In this document: one piece after another, positions 1 through 8,800 of the stretch
Numbering within the stretch: the stretch's first letter is position 1
How the letters are laid out: the number at the start of each line of letters is the position of its first letter
Assembly: GCA_050873965.1 (NCBI GenBank)
Contig: JBNMJS010000055.1
Location: 1-12,258, forward strand
DNA from: UBA2883 sp050873965
GTDB lineage: Bacteria; Cyanobacteriota; Vampirovibrionia; Gastranaerophilales; Gastranaerophilaceae
Length of the DNA stretch: 12,258 nucleotides
Reading direction: 5' to 3'
Program-made: the position numbers and the translations under genes
Notes under the pieces: generated by a model
What the model was told of the DNA's origin: nothing
The model's database searches: none
What the model saw: only the letters and a program-made list of their open reading frames with translations

Positions 1-60
1 ATTGTCAGACAGAGCATGACGTACAACATCAATTAAAGTTTTAGTGTAATATATGTTTTG

Positions 61-180
61 TCATCTTGAGCAATGTATTTTGTAAATTGTACGTAACTGT
101 TCAAGTTTTAGCGAAAAATTTATTTTAAACAATGGATGCTGTGATGAATTATAACTATTCTGGACTGCTTCGTCGTTCAT
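61..180 (-). CDS. Possible small ORF of 39 codons, doubtful
   Basis: A minus-strand ATG at 178-180 opens a 39-codon frame ending in TGA (61-63). The product would begin MNDEAVQNSY, with a Lys/Arg-rich second half (LKLEQLRTIYKIHCSR). No family is recognised. Upstream there is only a weak purine stretch (GAAAAG) as ribosome-binding site, and the frame extends upstream without a stop to about 207, with a GTG at 187-189. Beyond the TGA the same frame stays open for 20 more codons to the window edge (ending DVVRHALSDN), which looks protein-like. It could be a chance frame, a real small gene, or a remnant with a nonsense codon. It lies in the same orientation as the three genes to its right, starting 65 bases after the nuclease-like gene ends. 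Confidence 0.2.
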   Translation of the reverse strand: MNDEAVQNSYNSSQHPLFKINFSLKLEQLRTIYKIHCSR

Positions 181-244
181 TTTATTCACTTTTCGCAGTG
201 GCGTAATTTAACAAGTGATAAGTAATAATTAAACAAATTAATTT
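181..244. other. Short AT-rich intergenic stretch downstream of the nuclease-like gene
   Basis: Together with 1-180 this forms the 244-base left end without a convincing gene. It contains an all-AT inverted repeat (AATTAA, 5-base loop, TTAATT) around 228-244 just after the stop at 245-247. On the minus strand this is not followed by a T-run, so it does not make a good intrinsic terminator. Nothing else was seen. Confidence 0.4.
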
Positions 245-625
245 TTAGCACTTATTAATATCTTTCGGAGTTATTGTCCAAATTGTTATATTAAATTTAT
301 AAGCGACTGCTTGTAATCGTTTCAAAAATCTTTGTTCTTTTTCTGGTTGTTCCATTATCAATACAACACCTGCTTTTTTACCTGTTTTGATTGAATAATA
401 GAGTGCTTGTCCGATACTTTCAGCCCATTTGCTTGCAAAATCAAATTCAATTGCATGAGTTGTCGTCAAGCAATCTACTCTTGCACCATCATCAAGTCTA
501 TATTCTAGCGTTCCATTATGCATACCACACCATTCGACTTGATAATCTTTTTCTTTGTACAAATGTGCAGCATTAACCGTTGTCATTAATAAAAATAATA
601 ATATTACTAAATAGAACTTTTTCAT
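245..625 (-). CDS. Small exported protein with a PD-(D/E)XK (RecB/Cas4-like) nuclease signature
   Basis: A 126-aa protein starting at the ATG at 623-625 (MKKFYLVILL). This start gives a clean signal peptide: Lys-Lys, a hydrophobic core to about residue 16, and VNA-A near residue 19-20. GGGAAAG lies 10 bases upstream. A TTG at 676 would add 17 residues in front of the signal peptide and is disfavoured. In the mature part, GARVD (Asp51), AIEFD (Glu60, Asp62) and QALYY (Gln73, Tyr77) fall in the order and spacing of RecB/Cas4-type nucleases (D, then E-x-K, then QxxxY). The usual Lys is Asp62, and the nearest Lys is Lys66. Cys33 and Cys52 could form a disulfide. I recall similar short bacterial proteins with DCLT-THAIE-DFA-KWAE blocks but no named gene. 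The nuclease fold is inferred from motifs only; substrate and activity are unknown. It is the last gene of the minus-strand series, 76 bases after the amidase. Confidence 0.75.
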   Translation of the reverse strand: MKKFYLVILLFLLMTTVNAAHLYKEKDYQVEWCGMHNGTLEYRLDDGARVDCLTTTHAIEFDFASKWAESIGQALYYSIKTGKKAGVVLIMEQPEKEQRFLKRLQAVAYKFNITIWTITPKDINKC

Positions 626-701
626 TAGAGTAGAACTTTCCCAACTTTTGAGAATTGTACTACTTTTTATTAACAATCGTAATTAGTCACCTGACTATAT
701 T

Positions 702-2150
702 TTATAAATTTGAATGAATATAACTTACTAATCCCTTATAAATAGATAGTGCTGAATTATGTGCGAATCGTTTTGATTTGTATATTGATACATCATTAGG
801 ATTTACAAGGTATGCTAATTCTGCAAGCACTCCAATATATTCTGTTGGTCGAATTACAGCGAAACTTGCTTGGGCTGCACCACCATTTTTTGTATTAAGT
901 TCCGTTGACAATGCTTTAACCAATGATTGTGCTAATTGTTGACAAGCAGGGTTGTAATAAAATACGATAGAACCTTCGTTCAAATTAGGGTTTGATGATA
1001 TTGGAACAGAATTCATGTGAATACTTACAAAGATAAGTGCATCTTTTTCTTTCGCGAATTTTACTCTATCCTCTAAGGATACATATTTGTCTGTTTCACG
1101 TACCATATAAACATCAAAATTATGAGATTCTAAAATTCGCTTTAGTCTGTTTGCGACATCAAGGTTTATATTCTTTTCTTTATGTCCAAGACAGCCTACT
1201 GCACCAATTTCTTGTCCACCGTGTCCAGCGTCAATTACAATTTTTACATCTTTATTTGAGTAGTTATTTTTTGATATAGGAGTCTTTTTAATAACAACTT
1301 CTAGCGTATTATTCTGCATTGTTACAGAATATCTGGGAAACTTTCCTAATGAAAACTCTTTTGTATAAGTTTCATTAGATGTATCTAAGTTATAAACTGT
1401 TAGAACAAGTTTGCTTGTATCTGCAATAGCACTATATGGTGTGTTTGCAGAAAGATTTATTATAATACCTTTTTCATCACCTTTTTTTGTTTGCTCGGTA
1501 GAGATGATTTTGTTTGGAGTGTATGTATAACCTGTGTTTTCTTGATTTTCGTATTCCGTTTTATTATTTTCGCTTTGGTTTGTAGGTTTTAGAGTTTCTA
1601 ATGGTATTTGTTTAAGGTCTTTTGTTATCGCCCAACCATATTTATCTTTTGTTAGATAAATTCTAGAAAAACCATTTTGTGTACCATCTATGAATAATCT
1701 TGTACCTTTTGGTAAGTAGCCTATTCTATTCATGCCGGCATCAATTGGAGTATTTCTTAGGACAACATTATCTTTTGTTGTTTCAAAATATGCTGGTTCT
1801 GATTTCTTGAATTCATTTTGATATTTTGCTTGAGAATGACTGGTTCTTTTAATTGTATATTTGATTGTTTCAATGTTACCAAGCCAATCTTTTTTTTGTA
1901 CAGCAAAGATGTTTTCTCCCATCTTTAAAGGTACACTATAACTAAATGCCCTTGCTCTAGATGGAACCATTAAAACATCATTTATATAAACTTTTTCATT
2001 ACGTCCGATTTTACCAGTAAAAAATATTGCTTCTTCTGGCAATGTTATGTCTTGAGTATAAGGGTGAGTTATCACTAATGCTTGTGACATAGGTACAAAT
2101 ATAAAAATTGATAGAATTGTGTATATATATTTTTTTAGTGCTGTTAACAT
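702..2150 (-). CDS. Secreted N-acetylmuramoyl-L-alanine amidase (Amidase_3) with SH3-like domain
   Basis: A 482-aa zinc amidase that would cleave the bond between MurNAc and L-Ala of the stem peptide, acting in the periplasm or cell wall. An N-terminal signal peptide covers residues 1 to about 24 (SQA end). Residues about 28-102 form a beta-sandwich-like region containing DITLPEEAIFFTG. About 122-185 is an SH3-like domain (VVLRNTP...LPKGTRLFI...YGWA). About 186-225 is a polar Asn/Glu/Lys-rich linker, and about 226-290 a beta-rich, AMIN-like segment. Residues 302-482 are the catalytic domain. The expected catalytic set is complete: His310 in IDAGHGG, Glu325 in HKEKNINL and His378 in SIHMNS as zinc ligands, and Glu444 in VLAELAYLVNP as catalytic acid. 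It should therefore be active. The ATG follows directly on the TAA of the upstream gene (TAAATG), implying co-transcription and possible translational coupling, since its own ribosome-binding site is weak. The AmiA/B/C-like label is by domain; the exact gene symbol is not clear. Confidence 0.93.
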   Translation of the reverse strand: MLTALKKYIYTILSIFIFVPMSQALVITHPYTQDITLPEEAIFFTGKIGRNEKVYINDVLMVPSRARAFSYSVPLKMGENIFAVQKKDWLGNIETIKYTIKRTSHSQAKYQNEFKKSEPAYFETTKDNVVLRNTPIDAGMNRIGYLPKGTRLFIDGTQNGFSRIYLTKDKYGWAITKDLKQIPLETLKPTNQSENNKTEYENQENTGYTYTPNKIISTEQTKKGDEKGIIINLSANTPYSAIADTSKLVLTVYNLDTSNETYTKEFSLGKFPRYSVTMQNNTLEVVIKKTPISKNNYSNKDVKIVIDAGHGGQEIGAVGCLGHKEKNINLDVANRLKRILESHNFDVYMVRETDKYVSLEDRVKFAKEKDALIFVSIHMNSVPISSNPNLNEGSIVFYYNPACQQLAQSLVKALSTELNTKNGGAAQASFAVIRPTEYIGVLAELAYLVNPNDVSIYKSKRFAHNSALSIYKGLVSYIHSNL

Positions 2151-2588
2151 TTAGAATAGTGGCTTTCTGTTGATTTTTATTTCAGAACAAGTACCTTCGC
2201 CTTTTGTTACAAATTGTGCTCTTTGGTCAAATTGTGATGCATAAGCATAAATTTCATTAAGTTTTATTTGGTGACTTCCTCTGTTGTATGTGATTCTTGT
2301 ATCAACAACATCAGCAAAACTTGCTGCTTTTTTTGTGAAAACAATCTCAGAATCATTAAATTCATTTACGTCTAGTGGCAAGTTGTTAGCATCATATACG
2401 CCAGCTAGAACTGTATCAATAATGAAATATCTATCAATCATATATGTTCTTAAAACTTTATTTGTTAGCATTTGTACTGCTGAAATCTTGATTTTGCAAG
2501 CAAGTACGTATTGTTCTGCGTTTGCTTTGGTGAACATACTTATTATTAAAGTTACTATTAGAGCAAATATGAATAATTTCTTTTTCAT
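2151..2588 (-). CDS. Small secreted protein of unknown function
   Basis: A 145-aa product starting at the ATG at 2586-2588. AAGG lies 7 bases upstream, and an MKKKLFIFAL signal peptide ends near ANA-EQ (residue 24). The mature part is predicted from its pattern to be beta-rich, alternating hydrophobic and polar residues, with a block TRITYNRGSHQIKL followed by EGTCSEIKIN near the C-terminus. It has two cysteines after the signal region (Cys31 and Cys133), which could pair. It lacks a lipobox, so it is probably soluble periplasmic or secreted. I do not recognise a family; the alternating strands resemble small lipocalin-like or barrel-like proteins, but this is a guess. It is the first gene of the minus-strand series, and its stop abuts the amidase start, so the two are very probably made from one mRNA. 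Confidence 0.8.
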   Translation of the reverse strand: MKKKLFIFALIVTLIISMFTKANAEQYVLACKIKISAVQMLTNKVLRTYMIDRYFIIDTVLAGVYDANNLPLDVNEFNDSEIVFTKKAASFADVVDTRITYNRGSHQIKLNEIYAYASQFDQRAQFVTKGEGTCSEIKINRKPLF

Positions 2589-2681
2589 TTCTTAACCTTG
2601 TTGTATCAAATACTATTTAATAATAATACTAAATTGAGCCATTTGTATTTTAATATAAATTTTTGTAAAGAATTCTTTATA

Positions 2682-2712
2682 TAAAAAATGCTTTGATTGG
2701 CTTTAATGTCAA
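2682..2712 (-). promoter_or_regulatory. Candidate promoter for the minus-strand genes
   Basis: Read on the minus strand, 2712 to 2707 is a perfect TTGACA -35 box. The -10 is less clear: the following T-rich run offers TTTTTA at 2687-2682 with a 19-base spacer. It would give a leader of roughly 85 bases before the ATG at 2588. The -35 is convincing by sequence, the -10 is weak. Confidence 0.35.
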
Positions 2713-2737
2713 TAATTATGCATATTTGGGCTTATAT

Positions 2738-2767
2738 TTGAATGTGTATTAGAATAGTTAATATAAT
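2738..2767 (+). promoter_or_regulatory. Candidate sigma70-type promoter for the giant surface protein
   Basis: TTGAAT at 2738-2743 and a perfect TATAAT at 2762-2767 are separated by 18 bases. Transcription would start near 2774, giving a leader of about 115 bases before the ATG at 2890. A second weaker pair lies nearer the gene (TTGACG at 2819-2824, TAGCAT at 2841-2846, 16-base spacer). Another TATAAT at 2789-2794 lacks a good -35. Confidence 0.45.
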
Positions 2768-2779
2768 GAAAAAAATAAT

Positions 2780-2790
2780 TACATGATGTA
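2780..2790. promoter_or_regulatory. Candidate operator palindrome
   Basis: TACAT-G-ATGTA is a perfect 5-1-5 inverted repeat. It lies just past the predicted start point of the 2738-2767 promoter and touches the second TATAAT (2789-2794), a position where a bound repressor would block transcription of the giant gene. It is short and could arise by chance in this AT-rich region. Confidence 0.25.
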
Positions 2791-2878
2791 TAATATAAAT
2801 ATATATGTAAGTCATAGTTTGACGAGGTTTTGAGGCAGAATAGCATTTTGGATTATGGGTTATGAAATTATGTTATTC

Positions 2879-2882
2879 GGAG
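2879..2882 (+). promoter_or_regulatory. Ribosome-binding site deciding the start of the giant gene
   Basis: GGAG lies 7 bases before the ATG at 2890 but only 1 base before the in-frame ATG at 2884. This spacing favours 2890 as the start. The nearest upstream in-frame stop is TGA at 2863-2865, so no longer start is available except 2884. Confidence 0.6.
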
Positions 2883-2889
2883 TATGTTA

Positions 2890-5800
2890 ATGAATAGTAT
2901 AAAAACTCTTTTTCATAGAGTACTGTTTATATATTTGGCTATCACAGGATTTGTCGTATTGAATGCTGGCATGGTTTCGTATGCTCAAACTGGTGATGAA
3001 CTAGCCGATGTAAACCAAAATACTCAAAATGTTAATCGTACTTATGAGTTTATATCAAGTGATGTTTATAATGTTAGTGCAAATACTGGCGTAACTGCAC
3101 CTGATACAATGTCTGTTATTGGGCAATATGATAGTTCAACCTCTCAAATATCAACAATTGATTATAAAAATAGTTTTTCAGGTTTTGTTGTAAATGAGGG
3201 TGTTAGTTTAAATCTTAGCAATCTAAAAATTCAAAATGCTGTATCAAATGCAAACGCATCAACAGTATTAAATAATGGTGTTTTGAATATAAATAATGTG
3301 ATATTTACATCAAATCATTTAGAAAATACGGATACAAATTTTTCTGGTGGTGCTATTCATAACAAAAAGATAGCGACTTTGTCTGATATTAATTTTGATA
3401 GCAACTATGTTACATCAAATGCAACAATGGATTTATCAACAATCAATGATGCTATGATTAGTGGTAAAATTATTGATTTGATAGTCCCTGACAATATTGT
3501 TGGTGGTGGTGCGATATACAATTATTCTGATGATAATGATGTAACCTCAGAAATAAAATTGATTACAGGTTCATTTAGCAATAATTATGTGTTAGCAAAT
3601 CCAACATCTGAAACTGGTAAAACTTCTATCTTTGCTGGTGGTGGAGCAATTTATAATAGAGATAAAATCGGTATGATTGATGCTGATTTTACGGCAAATA
3701 GAACGACATCATCTTCATTTGCACTTGGTGGTGCGATATTAAATTTAGATACAATAGAAAACTTATCTGGTAAATTTAGTCAAAACGTATCTAATGGTGG
3801 TATATACGCTATGGGTGGTGCGTTGATGAATATGGGAGAAATTGCTTCTATATCAAATATTACTTTTAGTGAAAATTCAGCAGTAGGAACTGCTTCAGGT
3901 TCATTTGCTTATGGTGGTGCAATTTATAATACTGGAACAATAACATCTATAAATGCGACTTTTGATGGCAATTTTGCTAGTGGTACAAATGCTTATGCTG
4001 GTGCGATTTATAATAGAGGAACAATTGATTTTATATCTGGAAATTTTGTTAATAACTATGCTGCTGGTTCTTCTAGTGCGACTGCAGGTGCTATTTGGAC
4101 AAACTCATCATTAACATTATTGGCTGATAGTGCAGATTACAAATTTAGTGGTAATTATACTTTTTCCAGAAATACAAAAGTTTATCAAGCAATTTATGTT
4201 GCTGATAAAAATGCAACTGTTACTATTTCATCAGTTAATGGCGGATCTTGGACATTTGATGATTCAATCAATGGTGTGCAAGGGTATGGATTGCATATAA
4301 CAGGTGATACTAATAGTTATGTTAAATTTAATGGAACTGTACAAAATTCTAATGTCACAATTGGTGATATAAATCTGTATTTTGCAGAAAATACTTTTGC
4401 AGATTCTAATACATCGGTTAAATTGTTGGGAAGTTCTTTTGTTTCAATGATTGATGATGGTGTAAAAACTTATAGATTTACATCATTAGATACACACGAG
4501 GCATCAAATGCATTATTTGAATTTGATATTGATGGAGATAGTGGAACTGCAGATGTTTTGGCATTAGGTGCAACATCTTTAGGTGAAATAAAAATCCAAA
4601 ATCTTAATTTCTTAAATGGTTCTGTTAAAAAAGGTGAATATAAATTATTATCAGCAAGAAATAATAATGTTTATTTAGTATTAACTTCAAATAATTATTC
4701 TTATACAAATATAAAACCTGTTTTGAAGTGGAATGATGAAGTTGATAGGTATGATTATACAGTTAGTTTGAAGAGTTCTGACGGAACAACGAATGATACT
4801 GTTGTAATAGATACAGTTAGTGATGGTGCAAGACAAGACAATTTGGCTGCATTAAACCAATATAAAACAACGATTGATAGACGTTTAGAGTTTGATAGTG
4901 CATCAGATGTATTTAATGTTAGTGCTAATACTGGTGAATCAGCATATTTATCATCTTTGACAATACAAGGTGTTGAAGAAAATGGTGAATATTCAAAAAT
5001 AAATTATGGTGGCAATTATTCAGGTTTTGTTTTAAATTCTGGTGTTGAATTAGCCATCAATAATGTTGAATTTCAAAACGCTACTAGTGTCGAAAATGGT
5101 TCAGTTTTAAATATTACAAATTCAAATGTATCAGTTACATATTCAGGTGGTAAATTATCATCTAATGCATCTGAAATATACGGTGGTGCAATATTTATAA
5201 CTGGAAATTCTTTCTTGAATGTGTCTAATGTAGAATTTAATTCAAATACTGCATTAGCAGGTGGTGCTGTTTATAGTTATTCTGATGGCACAAATTCTGC
5301 ATTTATTACTAATTTGTCAGGAACATTCAAGAATAATACTTCAAAATTAAATGGTGGTGCTATTTCAAATTATACAGATTATAGAAATGGTACAAATTAT
5401 TCAATAATATCAAATATTAATGCAGATTTTGTTGGCAATAAAGTTTCAGCAACTTCAAACAATGCTTATGGTGGAGCAATATATAATACAGGTTCAATAG
5501 TATCATTAAGTGGTGATTTTTCAGAAAATGGTATATCTTCAAATAACAATGTTTTTGGTGGTGCTATTGCAAATGCATATATTCAAATGGGTTCTGATAT
5601 AAATTGTGGTAATATTTCAAATTTAACATCATCTTTTGTTGGAAATTATGCTATTTCAAATAATGGTATTGCTTTAGGTGGTGCAATTTATACTGCAAAT
5701 AGTTTGAATTTTATAAATAATAATAGTAATGAACAATTATTGATAAAAGATAACTATGTGATTGATTCAAATGGAAAGAATGCAAATGCAATTTTTGTTG

Positions 5801-8800
5801 ATACAGTTGCTGGTAGAAATAGTTTGAATTTTAACTTAACTAACAATTCAGAAACTATTATTAGTGATTATATTGATGGTGGTAGATATGATTTCGCAAA
5901 CAATAATGTACAACGTGGCATTATTGATATAGATGGTGAAACTGTTGATACTCGCTATAATATTTCAATTAATGGTGATAAAACTTCAAAAATAACTTTT
6001 AATGATGTTTATGCATATTCAAAATTAGAAGATGGTGGATATAATAGAACAAATGAAGTTATATCAGGTGTTCGTAATGCTAATGTTACTGTTTCAGATG
6101 TAGAAATGATTATTGGAACAAAAACTTTTGCCGATGAAAATACATCTTTGACCGTTAATAGAGGTATTTTAAATTTACAAGATTCTAAATATTCTGATTT
6201 TTACATAAATAGATTAGTTTCAACATCTATGGTTGATTATAAGTTAGATTTTAATATTTACTTAGATGAAAATGGTGAATTACAGGTTCAAAACGATAAA
6301 ATATATGTTGGTGAAAATTCATCTGGTACTATTCGTTTGGTAGATATTGGATTGAATAGTACAGAAGAATTCTTTAAAGCAATTGATTATATTTATGAAC
6401 ATTCTGAAGATGGATATATAACAGTTAATGTTTTAAATCGTGCTAATGAATATGATTCTATAAATTTAGCAATAGATTTCTCTATTATTGGTAATCCACA
6501 AATAATGACAATTGCAGATGATTATTACAATGCACAAACTAACACTTATGAAGTTACGAATACATCATTTATTGGCGAAAAAGGATTACGTCTAAATGAT
6601 ACGGCTGATTCATTTAGAATTGGTGTCTTGTCAAGAGATGATACTTTGAGGGCAATCAATACATTTGAAAATTCTACATCAACTCAAACAAATAGGATTT
6701 TTACATTTGATAATGCTTCTGAAAAATATGACGTAACTGCTAATTTAGGTAATACATCAATTGGTACAATGACTGTAAATGGTAACGATTCTACAATTGA
6801 TTTAAAAGGATTTAGTGGCTTTGAAATAACTTCGGCGAATACTTTCTTGAATTTAAATGATATAACAATTACGAATTCGCCAGTTGCAGTTGAACTTAAT
6901 TATCTTGATACTTCTTCAGAAATCTCAAATGTTGTGATTAAAAATACTACATTTGCAGATAATACGGTTGCAATTTCAAATAATGCCGGTAGAATTTATC
7001 TTGAAAATTCTATAATTTCTGAATCTGCTAATAATCAATTTAATAAAATAAACAATTCTTCAAATGGTTATATAAATGTAAAAGATAGTAATTTATACAG
7101 TTCTATTGTTAATAATGGTTCAATTATTTTTGATGGTACAACAATTTTAGGTAAAGAAAATTATAATGTTGCTATTTCAGGTAATGGTGTTTTAGCTACT
7201 ACAGACAGTGCTGTTTATACAGATTTAAGATATGCATATATTACTGATGCAATGAATGATAAGTATAATGATTTTATTCTCAATTCGGGTACATTACGTA
7301 TTGGTAGTGCAACATTTGCTAATTCAACATTGGTTGCAAATCATGGTTTAATTGATTTGTCAGGTTCTACTGATGGTACATTGGCCGTTATTGATAGACC
7401 TTATACAATAGAAAAATTTGTTTCAAATTATGATGCAGGTTTTGTGATTGATATTGATTTTTCAAGAAATGAAGCAGATAGAATTGTAATTAATAATCCA
7501 GAATCAGTTGGTACTGTTAGAATTGAAAAAATAAACGGTATTGAAACTTTAACTTCTAGTACAGATACGAAGCATATTGATATACTATCTTCAAATTCAA
7601 GTAATATTAAATTGGATATTAATTTAGATACTTCAAGATATGTTTTTTATGTAGATTCTTATTTGCAAGAAGACAGAGATGAATATATATTGTATGATGA
7701 TTCATTTGTTGGTGAAATTCATTTATCAACAGATAATACAGGTATATCTATTGCAAAAAACCCAGTTTATAATGCTATTGTTGAGTTAAATCAACTTGGT
7801 AAATATGAAGATGAAACTGATAAAACAAAGATTAGAACATTTGTTTTAAGAACAACAACAGAAAAAGAACCTTATACTATACCTGAGAAACTTGGTGTGA
7901 CTTGTCCGGGTGTTTTAAATGTAAACGGTTTTTATACAAAAGATGAAAATGAAACTCCTGTGTCAACAATTAGTTTAAATGATTTTAGTGGTTTTGAAGT
8001 CACTCAAAAAGGAAAAACTATTATAAATATTGATAAAGTACGTTTTATTCGTGGATATTCTGAAAATAATGGTTCTGTAATGTATATTAGTACAACAAAT
8101 AAAGATAGTAAATTTACTTTAAAAGATGTTGTATTTGAAGATAATAGTTCTGCAGGTTTGGGTGGTGCTATATATTCAAAAAATGATTTGACGATTATTG
8201 CCGAAGAAATAAACTCTATTTTTTCTATGAATAGACAAAATTATAATAAATCATTAGGTAGTTGGTCTTATAATGATATTTATTTAGATTCAACAAAAGA
8301 TATTACTTTAAACTTAATCGCACATAATGGAAATAATATACAAATTCAATCAGGCTTAGAAGTTGCTAATGGTACACCATTAATATTGAATATTAATGAT
8401 GGTTCTGAAAATAGTGGAAATATTATATTAACATTAAATAAAGATTTGGGGACTATAACTTTTCCTATCAAGAGTGTTATTTTGAATGGTGGTACATTCA
8501 ATATGCATGGAATTGAAGAAGATACTGTTAATGCACAATGTAGTACAATTTATACATCGGATTTGGTTGTTAATAATGATACAGTATTTAATTTTGATAT
8601 TGATTTAGCAAGAGGTATTTCTGATTCAATTTATACATCAAAAGTTCGTACTAATAAGGGTAATGGTCAACTTTTAATATCAAAAAATACCATTAATTTG
8701 ATTGGTGGTGAAACAGATGTTGATTCTGTTAAAGTTCGATTAGTAAATGTGCATAGCGCAACTACGAATTTCTTGTCATTCTTGAATGATGAAGGTGAAA

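Larger units (their letters stand above)
2589..2889. promoter_or_regulatory. Divergent intergenic control region
   Basis: About 300 bases separate the start of the minus-strand series from the start of the giant plus-strand gene. The region is very AT-rich, holds no ORF with a supported start, and contains the promoter candidates, the palindrome and the ribosome-binding site listed separately. ATATTTG occurs twice on the same strand (2722-2728 and 2734-2740, 12 bases apart), overlapping the proposed plus-strand -35. Such phased short repeats can be a regulator site, but in AT-rich DNA chance is a fair alternative. Confidence 0.6.

Noticed and set aside
225..260. Intrinsic terminator after the nuclease-like gene
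   Set aside because: The stem is all AT (6 bp) and lacks a T-run on the minus strand; a second possible stem (ATAAGT/ACTTAT) has a loop that is too large.
245..676. Longer 143-residue form of the nuclease-like protein starting at 676
   Set aside because: The start codon there is TTG and it would place 17 residues before a clear signal peptide. The ATG at 623-625 gives a normal signal sequence and has GGGAAAG upstream.
391..2595. Plus-strand open frames opposite the three minus-strand genes
   Set aside because: They are shadows of clearly coding minus-strand genes and show no recognisable protein features.
2884..2886. ATG at 2884 as start of the giant gene
   Set aside because: GGAG is only one base upstream of it, while the ATG at 2890 has a normal 7-base spacing.
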